Below the pieces are notes generated by a model, which saw nothing but the letters and a program-made list of their open reading frames with translations, made no database searches and was not told where the DNA came from. Source: Symbiodinium kawagutii (Eukaryota > Sar > Dinophyceae > Suessiales > Symbiodiniaceae). Taken from it: DNA of 64,000 nucleotides. Each line of letters opens with the position of its first letter. Position 1 is the stretch's first letter. Both the position numbers and the translations under genes were made by a program. This document shows, piece by piece, positions 21,256 through 32,215 of this stretch. Where the stretch lies: the NCBI GenBank assembly GCA_009767595.1, contig VSDK01027706.1:228102-292101 (forward strand), in the 5' to 3' direction.

Positions 21256-22005
21256 TTTTGATCACATTCATCTAAATATTGCAGTGTTACACATTGCAGT
21301 TGTGTATGCTGTGTATGTTGATTTTTCACATTCATCTAATATTGCAGTTGTGTATGCTTGTGTCACCACATCATGAATCAATGAACATAGATCCGTACCG
21401 ATACTACAGCAGCCATAACAGTTTCACGGCCAGCGATTTATTGTCACACCTGTGACCTGTGGTGTTCCTATCAGTATAGATGGCCCATTGCCTTCTCTCG
21501 AAAACAATGTCGATATCGACCACTATGAGCAATCATTTGCATGATTCCCTGACAATCAATGTCAGTCATCATGAACAATGAATCATTGGCATCGATTACC
21601 TAACAATCAACTGTTCAACCATCCTCTGGCTTTCTCTTGGATTTGTATGCTAGAGCAGCCGGCCCCTAAGGAGCAGCGGTGCAGCAGCTAGTGTCAAACA
21701 ACCGATTGGGGGCCAATGTCAAACAATAGATGTCAACAATGGCTTGATAGTGGTTGAGTGGCTAATGATGATTGATCATTGTTGGCGATGGTACCAGTTG
21801 ATGTGCAAGAATCACCTGTCACCATCTGTCACCTGTCGGTCACCCACTGATGGTCATGTTCTCAGCTGATGCCTCCTTGGTGACAAAGCTGCGACCAGCT
21901 GGGACTGGCGCAGCCTCAGTTGGGGGCGCGCCATGGTGGCACCGGTAGCGGATGAGTTCTCAACGACGGCCATGGGGTTGCCACAGCACGGGCTTGCCAC
22001 GTCAG
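21256..22005. other. Intron-like DNA before KEA exon 2
   Basis: AT-rich until about 21,880. The 120 bp directly before the exon is GC-rich with no clear frame; it could be an extension of coding DNA or a GC-rich acceptor region. Confidence 0.35.
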
Positions 22006-22050
22006 GCGGACATTGCACCCTTCCGGGGGATGCTTCTGGGCCTTTTCTTC
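22006..22050 (+). CDS. KEA antiporter exon 2 (ADIAPFRGMLLGLFF)
   Basis: This 15-codon exon between gccacgtcag and GTGCCT reads ADIAPFRGMLLGLFF. It matches the invariant KEA/KefB segment (e)sdI.PfrGlLLGLFF that directly follows ...RHQIE. Joined to 287-367 it gives HQIE|ADIAPFRG with no gap and no extra residue. The loop and the following membrane helix are part of the ion-translocating core. GT-AG intron follows; phase 0 at both ends. Confidence 0.85.
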
Positions 22051-22671
22051 GTGCCTTGGATGGCTGGAAATCAGCAGTGAACCTGAGGTTTTGGTCGATG
22101 TATTGATCTAGGCTTGTATTAGCAGCTATTTACAGTAAGAAATTGTGTAATAACAACAAGTTTTGCTTTGGATTTAAAATGGTGCTTCCATGTAGATTGA
22201 ATCAATAGCAGAATCTTAAGATGATTTATTGTCGAACATGCAGCCTTTACCGGTGGTGGTGGTTGCATGTGGTTGCATCGTCGTTGTGTTCTCTTGTTGG
22301 CAAGTTTATGACTTTGAAATCCATGCCAGGCGTCTAGAGCACCCAGCGAAACCGGAACCAGATTTTCTGGCTAATACGAAAGCCCAGATTTTGACAAAAA
22401 CTGATATCGGATTCCCAGACGTGTTGTGGCAGAACTCTTGGATGACTTGAAAAAGTTTGTGACACCAAGAGCAAGTTCTACAATCACAGTGCCTAGCCAC
22501 TAGTCAGAATCCCATGCCTCAAACACAATCCATGAAAATGCCTCATTTCAATGATGGATGAAACTTCCTCCAAAGTTGAACGAAGCTGATGGTGCACCAA
22601 GATTTGGACTCAACCTTACTGCTGTGGCAAGGTTCAGTGTCGATGTTCGACCAGCCCACGCTGGAACCTAG

Positions 22672-22723
22672 GTGACTGTTGGCTTCTCCTTTGATATGCA
22701 GCTCATTGCCCGGGCTTCCTGGT
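22672..22723 (+). CDS. KEA antiporter exon 3 (VTVGFSFDMQLIARASW)
   Basis: After tggaacctag the exon reads VTVGFSFDMQLIARASW. It continues ...LGLFF from exon 2 into the family signature FFvtVGfsiD. The donor is either TG|GTGTGG (22,722) or GGT|GTGGCC (22,724); the second gives the phase needed by the next exon. The segment covers the end of one core helix and the start of the cytosolic loop. Confidence 0.8.
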
Positions 22724-23519
22724 GTGGCCGCACATGAATCATTCGGATTGCTGTGATAGAAAGGGCCATAAAGATGATTTACGAATCATATAACCATGAC
22801 ATATCCATTACTGTGATTTATGATGCTAACCATGGATGATGATTAGCCACCTATAGATTTTGCAATGACTGAAAAGTATCAGAAGTGGTTCCTGTCAATT
22901 CCGAAAGCCAGCGGATATGCAGAGTTGCTTCTTCCGAACAAAGCGTTCGCAACGGCGTGTGGGGGTTGGGGAGTCATGTGCTATGCAAGATGGTGTCAAT
23001 GAGGTGTCGATGAGGTGTTGGGTGATCGCAGCCAGAGGAGACACATTCTTGGGGAAATAAATTCAGAACAGAGTTGGTTCTTCATATTTTGTTTGCGTGG
23101 TTTCTTGACAGGTTCGCTGTAAAGATCTGTAAGTCTCCTCCACAAGGGTCAGTTTTCTGGATGTTACTTCGATTCAATTCTTCAGATGTTGTGAAGGTTC
23201 CCTTCATATGAACCTCACAGTGGTCAGGTTCCTGGATTTTGATTCTGCTAATGCTGCTAATATTGTTTAGGCGCTGTTTTGGGAAGGTTCCCTGTAAGAT
23301 GTCATTCATCATGGTTAAATTCCTGAAATACTTTGAAGAGATGGACATTGCCACATACTCCTAAAACCAAGCCCGATACTGTACTTACTTCTATTGACTT
23401 GGGCGGTCCCTTGGTTCAAGACAGTCAATTTTGGCTGATGCTTCGTGCTTTTTGTACCCCGCATCACACCACACTTGTACCTCACTGTGTTTCCCCGTGG
23501 GTACATCAATGCCCTGATG

Positions 23520-24215
23520 TCATGGTCAAGTTTGTACCTGGATGTACCTGCCCTTAGGAAAAATGGAACTGCTGTGTCTAAAAGTTTGTATCTGGATGTG
23601 CCTGCACTGACGCACATCTAGATTATCTTGCGTAAATATTGTACCTGGATGCACATCTGAAAGAAGGCAGGTTAACATTGATGCGCCTCAAGGCTTGCTC
23701 CTTAATGTGCCTAGCTGGCTGTGCCCGAGGTGAGGTTCATCAAAACTACTGCGCCAGCATGTTCCTAGCTGGAGGCGCCTAAGATGCTATGCCTGAACGC
23801 TCGTAGCCGGATGTGCCTGCCCTGCCTGCCCTAAGGCAAATCAGGAGCGCTGCGCCGTGCTGCGCTTAAACGCCTGTAACATGATGCACCCAAATGACTG
23901 TAGTTGGCTGTGCCTGCACAATGGATTGCCTAGCCTTAGGCACATGGGAAATGCTGCGCCTGACGTCAGTAGCTGACTGTGCTTGCTCTTAGGAAAATAA
24001 GAAATCCTTGCTTTAGGCCCCTAAAAATTGTGCATTCAAATGCTCGTAGCTGGATTGCCTGCCCTTAGGCACAAGAACGAAATGCTGCGCCTACATGCTG
24101 ATAGCAGGCTGTGCCCGCCTTCAGGCATCTAAAAATGTTGTGCCGAAGCGCTGGTAGCTGTGGTGCCTGCCGGTGAGGAACAGCAGGACTGCTGTGCCTA
24201 AATGCAGTCCTTATC
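23520..24215 (+). repeat. Degenerate ~65-80 bp tandem repeat (GTGCCTGCCCTTAGGCAC)
   Basis: About nine to ten diverged units recur, each containing GTAGCTGGATGTGCCTGC, CCTTAGGCACA and ATGCTGCGCCTAAA in the same order. Unit length varies because of indels. The block is diverged enough to be old. GCCTTAGGC is internally near-palindromic. Confidence 0.7.
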
Positions 24216-24435
24216 AGGGCCTTGGCTTAGACCAAGTTGTTGGCGCTGTCCGGCCTTGCTGTACAGGTCTGCTGGCTAACTTCCTCCGCCCTTGTTGGAC
24301 ATGTTAGTCTTGTTCTGCTCAACTACCACGCCTCTTCCGAGTGGGAAAGGCGTTCAGCTGGCTGGAGCCGCCTCAATATTCCCCTTTGCCAGATGTTTTC
24401 GCATTCCGTTGGGGGTTCCTATGGGTTCCTGTTAT

Positions 24436-24912
24436 TCAAAATTCGCCTCCATGGGTAAGGAACAGGGGATGGCTGGTTTGACACATGACAACCATGGGGT
24501 GCATTGCCCAGGAATAAAAGGGAGACGTGTTTGGGTTGGGACTGCCAACGCCATCGACTCCCAACGCAAAAACTCGTTGGGGCTGGGGATTTGGGGATGG
24601 GCCCGTGACCAAAGCATAGCGGGTAGTAACGAACATCCCAAACCAAGGGCTGATTTTTTCGTGGCTTGAGAATTGATCGAGGGAGCGAGTTTTTACAACA
24701 ACGCCCATAAATATTTGGGCACCATCCTGGCATACACCAACCGCCAACAACTCGAGTAGAGACATTATTGGTAGTGCGCGTAGTAGTGTTGCTTGGGCCT
24801 CTATGCTGCGGGAAACCATGTCAAAAACGTGGTTTCGCAGCACGTTGACCTGGGGTATCCCGAATATTCTGCAGTAGGCCTTCCCTTCCTGACGCGATCT
24901 GAGACCAACCAC
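24436..24912 (-). other. 158-codon minus-strand ORF, unassigned
   Basis: This is one of the longest non-repetitive ORFs in the window. It starts MVGLRSRQEGKAYCRIFGIP and includes FDMVSRSIEAQATLLRALPI. Composition is balanced, but the plus strand over the same block also has long open stretches, so chance or a degraded mobile element is possible. No domain recognised. Confidence 0.3.
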
Positions 24913-25130
24913 TGGTTGACCGTGGTTCCACTGCTACTTGGTTTGCTGATCTTGAAGGCGGGAGCGATGCCTCGGTCACTGTGGAGTTTCTTAATGTTTA
25001 AATTATAACCCCCCCTTCTTTCCCGCTAAATACACGTAGAAGAAAACCATCTGGAGGGATCAAAAAATTAGTTTTAAATTGACAAATAAGCAATTCAGTT
25101 GGCAGGGAATCCAGAAGAGATTTTAGTATC

Positions 25131-25505
25131 GCTAAATGAATTGGCTAATTGTTAAGGATAATTAAAATCAGAAATCATCCAACTTCTGGATCATGAGTTT
25201 AGTAGTTTAGCATTGCTAAATGAATTGCCTAATTGTTTAAGATAATTTCAAACAAATTAGAGACCATCAGATGAAGATACTTTATTTCGGGGGGTTAGAA
25301 CAAACGTTTTATTTAGAGGGTCTCAGGCTTCAAGGCTACCTACCCCCTTTGTGAGATTGATTTTTTTAATTTCCAGATAGGGTTTTAAATTAGGAATTGA
25401 TCAATTGAGGGGTGAGAACTTTTTCAGACATCCAACATCTGGATTTTGAGTTCGGTATTGCTAAATGAATTGCCTGATTGTTAAAGACAATTTCAATCAA
25501 CTAGG
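25131..25505 (+). repeat. Three copies of GCTAAATGAATTG(C/G)CTAATTGTTAA
   Basis: Copies at 25,131, 25,214 and 25,459 share GCTAAATGAATTGCCTAATT and a following GATAATTT/GACAATTT. They are associated with a second shared word, CATCCAAC(T/A)TCTGGAT. The arrangement is irregular, suggesting segmental duplication and not a regular satellite. Confidence 0.6.
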
Positions 25506-25978
25506 ACAGGATTCAGCGTTTTTGTTTCACCAAATTTGGTTGCCCAAAAAGTTTGTTTATTTGGGGGGGGTTTATTATTGCGACCGGGGATGGGGCGTAC
25601 TTTATTTAGGGGAGATTACTATTCAACTTTCAACATTAAGGGTGGGAGGAGGGGATAAGAAACCAACAAGAGGGACCATGAGGGACCAACTACGATTCAA
25701 CCCCCCACGGGCATTGGCGAATGAGGGAGGGAACCATTGAAGTTGGGAGGTGCCTACTATTGTCCAAGAAAAAATGCTTCCTTTTTCTTTCAATCCCTTC
25801 AGCAGGATTGCTGTAGGGTTAACCATGGCTAAGCGGTGTCACGATCCAGTGATTATCAACCGTAAGTGTAATATGAGTGATCATGAATGGCTTAAAAATC
25901 ATCAATGAGTTGATGATCCCATTGATGACCACTAACCATCACTAAGCATCACAGTGCGCCACCACAGAACACACCCAG

Positions 25979-26070
25979 CACCCCAGTGGATCATCTGTCC
26001 CCTCCGACAGACGGTGGTGGTCATCGGGGTGAAACGCTCCGGTGGCTTGTCACTGGCGTCCTCATTGCAG
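25979..26070 (+). CDS. KEA antiporter exon 4 (…TVVVIGVKRSGGLSLASSLQ)
   Basis: The frame reads WIICPLRQTVVVIGVKRSGG, then LSLASSLQ, equivalent to the KEA helix leading to gLsl..Al. The 3' end is set by the next exon: SSLQ must join ASALLAPGGEF. That makes CAG|GAGAGA a GA donor. The 5' boundary is uncertain: acceptors at 25,954, 25,978 and 25,986 all exist, and 25,978 gives the best phase and length. Upstream DNA has strong CCATCACTAAGCATCAC words and downstream DNA strong TGATGG words. Confidence 0.7.
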
Positions 26071-26697
26071 GAGAGAGCGCGCGGCGCCCGTGCTGGTGGA
26101 TCGGGAGACGATGCCTTGATGGTTTCATTGATGGTGAACTGATGCTTAGTAAGGGTTATTGAATGGTAAACTGATACTTCCTTTGCGGTGACTTCTTGGT
26201 TTGTCATTGATCGTGAATTGATGGTTACTTTGTCATTAGGGTTTGATTGTGAACTGATGGTTCATGGGGGATCCAGCTGCAGAGAATGCTTCGGTTTTTG
26301 ATGGCAGATCACGTATAGGAAGATTGGGATGATCTCTTTTAGTAGTGATTACTTGATGACTACGGAGTCCTGCTTGGTAGCGGTGTCTTGGTGAAATATG
26401 ATTTATTGATGGATAATTTTCTCCAGCAAGGCCAATTTGTGTCACCGTTTTGACATTAGTCAGCCAAGAGCAATCCATGATTAACAATCAATCAACTCTT
26501 AATTAACCACTCATTAACCAGTAATCGATCATTGATCAATCGTCCATGAACAATAGGTATTAGGGTTGATTGATTGATCATCCACCATTAAGTGAATTGA
26601 CCTTTGGCATTATATATTCGTCAACCATTGAGTGAATTTCAACCACAAATTCATGGTGAATGAAGCGGTTCCTTAACGGTTCACCAATGTTCACCAG

Positions 26698-26770
26698 GCC
26701 TCCGCCCTGCTGGCGCCGGGGGGCGAGTTTGCCTTGGTGCTCTTTCGCTTGGCCGAGCAGGCGCAGCATG
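26698..26770 (+). CDS. KEA antiporter exon 5 (ASALLAPGGEFALVLF)
   Basis: Acceptor atgttcaccag precedes ASALLAPGGEFALVLFRLAE and QAQH. GGEFAFVLF is the most conserved CPA2/Kef signature (lLlaqGGEFaFVlf). The donor is probably GC at CATG|GCTCAG or nearby. After it the frame runs to a stop at 26,788. The remaining transporter helices and any TrkA-N regulatory domain were not found in the next 2.7 kb, before the RNA-processing gene begins, so the gene is incomplete here or continues through exons I failed to see. Confidence 0.85.
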
Positions 26771-28770
26771 GCTCAGATGCGCACCAGTGATCGACTTGGG
26801 AAAGGAAGGGATCACTTCGATGCGAACCAAGTCGAAAAGTCCAAGTGATTAACTTCGGAGTCAGAAGTCTAAGTGTTGAGCAACTAAACATCCGTGAGTC
26901 ATGAATCATTCTGGAGCTTCATTAAAATGAATGATATGAATGTTTGTGGCAAGAACGGGTGAATATGACTGGTAGTTCATAGCTTAATGTCTCTGAATGA
27001 GGAGTGACAACCAAGGGTTGTCATGGATGACAGTTGATAAGATCTACAAAGCACTTATCGTTGACGACTTGGGGATGGCAACACCTGTGTGAAGGTGAGG
27101 CGATGGCTTCGAGTGCTCCATCCCTAGAAGCCGTGAACCCTACACCGCAATCGTTCATGGCTTCCAGAAACATATTCCAGGCAATTCAACTGAAGTTCAC
27201 GGTAATATCAGTAATAACTATTGACAACTGTTTGTTGATATATAACTATTGGTGGTAATGATTTGTAATAACTATTGGCACCAGATGGTGGCAAGAACAA
27301 GTGAGTATAAGCATTGTCAACAGCTGGTGAATAACTAGTTCTTACCAATAGTTATAGCTAGTGATAGCTACTCTGATCCATTGAAATGACTAGTGATAAA
27401 CTGTTGGTTTATAATGGGTTAATAGCTACAGTATTCACCTTTATAGGGCTACAGCTGTTGGGTGTTTCCTGTCATGGCCTGTCCATCACGTGCCAAGTTA
27501 CGCACCGTTCTCCTGAGAATCGGTCTCCTGAGAATCGGCGGAAAGTTTCTGGCCCAAGTTGAGGCTGTGGCTTCCACAGTCCTTCAGAAAGTCATGCCAC
27601 AAAATCACAAGTCTTCATGGTTGGCAATGATTGTTGGTCCACAGTGATTTCTTCAATTTGCAAAGCATCAAAAAACCGCGAAGTGCCAAGGTTGGCCATG
27701 ATTTTTTTGATTGACAAGGTCAATAGCGGGTTCTTTGTAGCAGACTGGAGCAAACATGTCAATAATGTAATGCAGTAGTGGTTGTTGATCATGACTTTAG
27801 AACGTATTCAGTTCGTGTCGTATCCTTGGTGTTTTCGGGTGGGTCTACACAAATTTGTTTGTCTCAAAGTCTTTCAACTGCCGCGTGATTCACACCTGCT
27901 ACACGGGCCAGAAAGGCAAGCAACTCATTGGAGGACTCACTGTGGTTTCTTTGAGCACCTGCCACTCGCCCCTGTGGGTGGTTTCAGTCCGGGTCCATCT
28001 CCTTGCAGCGGGAACATCGTTGTGAAAACCCGCATAGTGTTGGTTTGTTGACCCTTCTCCCCAAATCTTGGGGTGGTTTTGGTATCCATGTTTTCGTCAG
28101 TTTAGTTCAGTTCAGAAAGTGCCCGCAAGTGCACCTATGCATGTTGGGGGTGGGAGGATCATCGAAACCGAGTAAGTGAACCTCCAAACATCGGCGTCAA
28201 ACCGATGGCTGCCATGGAGCCTCTCCAGCATGCTGCCTGTTCGCTGTCGATGGGCAGCGGCGTTGGCAGCCAGGACGAGGGATGGAAGATACGTTGAAGC
28301 CATGGAGAATGATTGCTTGATGGTTAATTTATGGTCAATCGATGGAGTATTAATTAATGCTTATTTGTTGATGGTTAGTTGAAGGTTTTTTGATGCTTAT
28401 TTTTTGGGCTTTGGATTTGATTCTTCAGTGATGCTTCATTGATATTCCAATGATGGGTTTATGGGAGTTAAAGCAAAGGAACGGAGATGAGCTTGTGAAC
28501 TCTGGCTTGACTCGACTGGTGGTTCCCTGAGCTATGATCTCCATTTGTGACATAGCTATATCCAATCAGCCTGGTGATTGGGATACATTCTGCCGGCGCT
28601 GGTGATGCTCAGAAAAGACTTGGTGGCAGATGTGTTCGGGCAAATCATGATGACCATCAGCATCTTCAATATCATCCACGACCGCCGGTCATAGCCCTAC
28701 TATTAAGTATCACTATTATTGGTCAATGATGACTATTTTCCACTAGTAAGCGCCATTAACTATGAAACAC

Positions 28771-28801
<31 letters not shown>

Positions 28802-29481
28802 GTTCAGAATCCAGCTTGTTTTTTCCCACCAGGACGCCTTCCAAGAAAGTGCCTTGGTGAAGCAATGATGATCTCTGGTGAGTTTTTGGTAGTAGGTTTT
28901 TCGGTATTTGCAATGAGTTTTGGCGAACACATAGTGGACTTATCGACAGATTCACCTACACCTTCACAATTCTGATTGTTGGGCCATGTTCATGAAGAGG
29001 TGTTTGGAGTTTTTAGTAGGCTAGTCCTTGGAACGAATGAATCCCACAAATCTTTTTGACGGATCAAGTGAACCCCAATGTTAGGAGATTTGATGGCTCA
29101 TTTAATGTCTCCAAATCATGTCCCAAATCTTCGATGACTAGAGCTTTCCTTGGGAGTGTCAATACCCTACAAGAACTTCAGAAAGGCTGGTTTTGCGCGG
29201 CACCTACAATTTGCCGCGCAAAATTATAAATCACGAGGCTTAGGAACACAGAACAGCGACCAGAACATCAACAAGGACAAAAAGACTAGCACAACAAAAT
29301 CAATCAGTATCAAACATCATCATCAAAGATCACTTACCAACATCATCAAGCATCATGAAGCATCGTCACCAGCGTCAACCATCATGAACCACCATCAACC
29401 ATCATGAACCACCATCAACCATCATGAACCACCATCAACCATCGCTAGCACCAGCACCACCAGTGACCTTCCATCGCTCAG
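26771..29481. other. Intron/intergenic DNA between KEA and RNA-processing gene
   Basis: The DNA is mostly AT-rich. A 27,800-28,030 island has two overlapping open frames (one includes SFNCRVIHTCYTGQKGKQLI). A 28,160-28,315 island is open on both strands. A very short candidate DAFQESAL lies after acceptor tttcccaccag at about 28,833. An (ATC)n run is at 28,768-28,800 and a 15-bp tandem duplication at 27,509-27,538. No product assigned. Confidence 0.4.
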
Positions 29482-29610
29482 GAGTTGACCTTGCTGATTC
29501 AACAGGCCTCCAACTGCCAGGAGGTGTTGAAGATCGTTCGCACGTATCAGTCCCTGAGCGAAGCCGCGAAGGAAGGTCTGGATGCCACGAGATGCAATTT
29601 GGTTTCGCAA
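29482..29610 (+). CDS. First recognised exon of OPR/RAP-type RNA-processing protein
   Basis: After tccatcgctcag the frame reads ELTLLIQQASNCQEVLKIVR, then TYQSLSEAAKEGLD. This is the start-of-repeat helix seen in dinoflagellate OPR/FAST-type proteins: l..liq.a..~~evl.lv. Such proteins usually act in mitochondria or plastids on RNA stability, cleavage or translation. Possible donors are GAAG|GTCTGG at about 29,575 or a site near 29,610. Upstream 150 bp is a dense run of ACCATCATGAACC words. N-terminal exons and any targeting peptide may lie further upstream, unrecognised. Confidence 0.6.
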
Positions 29611-29639
29611 AGGGGTCCAAGCCAACTTGGAAATTCGGT

Positions 29640-29736
29640 GTTTCTTGAGCCATAGGGAACCACATAAAATGGATTGTTTATGACTATAAATGCTTCAAAG
29701 AGGATAATTTGGGGGCACCCCTATGGCTTGAGAAAC
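29640..29736 (+). repeat. 100-bp foldback element, best-preserved copy
   Basis: The left arm GTTTCTTGAGCCATAGGG and the right arm CCCCTATGGCTTGAGAAAC are near-perfect reverse complements enclosing about 60 bp with TGACTATAAATG. The copy sits about 30 bp downstream of the coding island at 29,482. It defines the family seen at 10,016, 15,630, 19,545, 60,506 and 60,715. No ORF. Confidence 0.8.
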
Positions 29737-31053
29737 AACTCATTGATGGTTTGATCAAAATTGTCAATGAAGGCCAATAGGAATTTCACTTGGCACCCTA
29801 CAAATTGAATGTTCCATTCAAAACGCGAATCGCGCCACGACCAGCGGTTGCCGGTTATGTGAATCTCTGGTTGACTATGGGTTTGTTCAAGGGATTTCAA
29901 GGGTTTCCTATGATTCCCTGATGTGATTTGCATCTTCTCGAGAAAGTGCTTCGATCTGAGCATTCTCAGATTGAACTCTGCTACGAAAACGAACTAGCGT
30001 TTCAAAGTTTTTTTTTTGGGGGGGGGCACCTATGGATCAGATCGTGGGCTTGAGCTTCGATACCAGTCGAGTTGCGGATGACAAATGGTACTACAACGCA
30101 GAAATCGGTCGGTGCGGGGCCACTGGGGTAGCCCATAAATGATGTGACACCGGCCTCCCAATGGGATAGGGACTGCGGACCCACGATGGAAAGAATTGCT
30201 TCACCAACGTAAACTGGCCAATCCGCATTTGTTGTTTGAAGACCACCACTTAAACCAGTGCTTGCCACTTGCTTGCCAAGCCGCCAACATGACCACCATT
30301 TACCTTTTGTGATCTTTCGCTGTCCTGGTACATGGTACTTGGCATTGTTATTCTGAGTGCCAGGAGCACTAATTACTGATTGGTTCGTATAATTTGCAAG
30401 CCACCTGTATTGCTTAGTAGGTTACTAATTGTGTTTTTCATTGAATAAGTTCTCAATTGTGTTCTCCTCCATTGTAATAATTCAAGCAGGTGCAGTGGAT
30501 CCACCCACCATTTGGTTGGGCAGTTGATTGGGAGGGTTTGTTGGTTGTATGGATGCTCAGGGAGGTGGCCATTTTGCCGCTGATTCTTTGATTGATTGGC
30601 TGCTTGGCTGCTTGGTTTTTCGGCTGTTTGGTTGGACAAAGCTCCAGTTTCTGGTAGGGACGGGGCTGGTCAGCGACGGGATACGGGATTGTCATCCTAA
30701 CATTAGCGCCTTGCCAGTCGATATCATCAGCAACTCACAAAAGAAGCCATCACTCTGCCTCTGCCCGAACGTTTATATCATCTACCGGCTGCTGTGAACC
30801 CTCACTGACTATTCTAATCGGACGGATATGATTCAATAGTGAAACAATGATTCGTGCTTACACCGTATCTCCTTGAGAGATCGAGCTCTTTTTATCTTAG
30901 CAAGCTAGAGAATGTTCACCACTGTTCATCCCCACTATGACTAATTATCCAAATATATACACATATATATATATATATTAGATATACAGGAGCCGTCATC
31001 AACCATGAGTGACCAAACCATCAGCAACCACCAACTTGTCGTTGTGGCTCCTG

Positions 31054-31070
31054 NNNNNNNNNNNNNNNNN
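31054..31070. other. Assembly gap (17 N)
   Basis: Seventeen consecutive N. The gap lies about 200 bp from the TGG/CAC hairpin-forming microsatellites, which may have hindered sequencing. True gap length unknown. Confidence 1.
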
Positions 31071-31261
31071 CCGAGTTTTTGGGACATCCATCCGGTCCCC
31101 AGCCTATGGCGGAGCCTTGACAGAGGGGCTGGTGGATTCTCACCATGAGTACCTCGTGTTTTTTCTTATGTCCCCCGTGATCATAGCATTTACTTTGAGT
31201 GGTCATGTGATTTCTGACGATTCGCATTTTGCCGCTTATGTTTGTGGTTGTTTCCGTTGTT

Positions 31262-31445
31262 GTTGGTGGTGGTGGTGGTGGTGGTGGTGGCGGTGGCGGC
31301 AGTGGTGGTGGTGATGTTTTGCGCAAGAGCCCACCTCGCAAGCTGAGTAGAACGGCGCTAGATGATTGATTCCCAATGCTGGATGCTGAACTGTGCTCGA
31401 AAAGCGACACCACCACCACCACCACCACCACCACCACCACCAGCA
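31262..31445. repeat. (TGG)n and (CAC)n microsatellites in inverted orientation
   Basis: (TGG)n at 31,262-31,316 and (CCA)n at about 31,408-31,443 are reverse complements about 95 bp apart, then CAGCAG/CAACAA repeats. Together they could form a long GC-rich hairpin. All ORFs through here (His, Pro, Thr, Trp or Gly runs) are repeat by-products. Confidence 0.9.
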
Positions 31446-31892
31446 GGAGCAGCAGCAGCAGCAGCAAAAGCCAACAACCGCGACAACAAACAACCAACAA
31501 CAACAGCAACAACAGCCTCATCACTTGGACATGGTTCATGGGCCCAACATTTGCCCAAGAATTGCCTCCCAATGTACTACCTATCCGCATCCATCCGCCT
31601 AGCTGCCAATGTGGCCCCCCAAAAGACCGGCTCCTTGGCCGTCTTGGCGGGGTGAGGGGCAGCCTTGCGAAGTTGTGAACGTGATCACTCGTGTATTTTT
31701 ATTGATCCATCCAAAGCTGTTCAGCAATCCAATGTCTCATTACAACAACTTTGATGGTTGGGAACTAGCAGAACTCACCCCTGAATTGTTTTGCCAAGGG
31801 CTCATCATGGAAAACGTGCTGGTTGCTACTTCCACCTTTGTGTGTCATCAATCATCTTGACAGCGGCACCACAACTATATTAGCTTAACAAA

Positions 31893-32001
31893 CCCCAGAT
31901 ACTTCATTGGTGTGGTAGATTTCGCCTGTATTTACCAACATTTTCCCAGAAAATGACACAGTTTTGGTAGGTAAATACTGCATCCCTGGAGTATCTGGGA
32001 C
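31893..32001. repeat. Foldback element, CCCAGATAC…GTATCTGGG arms
   Basis: Outer arms CCCCAGATAC and GTATCTGGGA enclose inner arms GTATTTACCAACA and TTGGTAGGTAAATAC, giving a nested hairpin about 105 bp long. The inner arms resemble those at 4,972-5,091. Confidence 0.6.
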
Positions 32002-32037
32002 CTGTTCCCATCGTCCTACCGAAGGATCAGCAAGCTG

Positions 32038-32215
32038 CCGAGAAAAACTGCAGATGTTGCGCTGGAGGTGCTGCCGCGATGTTCACCATGCAGCACCATG
32101 GATCAACCACTCGAAGCGTTGGTGAATGGATGCACGAGTTCACCAATCCCTATGCTGTCACCATGAAAAAGGAGGCCAGCTGGTTTCTAGACTTGCTGTG
32201 CCTGGGGTTGGTTAC
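32038..32215 (+). CDS. Weak coding island in the RNA-processing gene
   Basis: One frame is open for about 60 codons (KNCRCCAGGAAAMFTMQHHG to KKEASWFLDLLCLG). Another reads KTADVALEVLPRCSPCSTMD. GC is raised over flanks. Splice sites are not clear and neither frame carries a repeat signature. Confidence 0.25.

Larger units (their letters stand above)
22724..25978. other. KEA intron 3 with degenerate repeats and an ORF-bearing block
   Basis: It contains the TGCC/CTTAGGCAC tandem-like block (23,520-24,215), a GC-neutral block with a 158-codon minus ORF (24,436-24,912) and the GCTAAATGAATTG repeats (25,131-25,505). A GC bump at 22,895-22,985 has no clear frame. Confidence 0.5.

Noticed and set aside
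31021..31590. 189-codon minus ORF across the N gap
   Set aside because: It spans undetermined bases and TGG/CAC microsatellites; the coding appearance is a repeat artefact.
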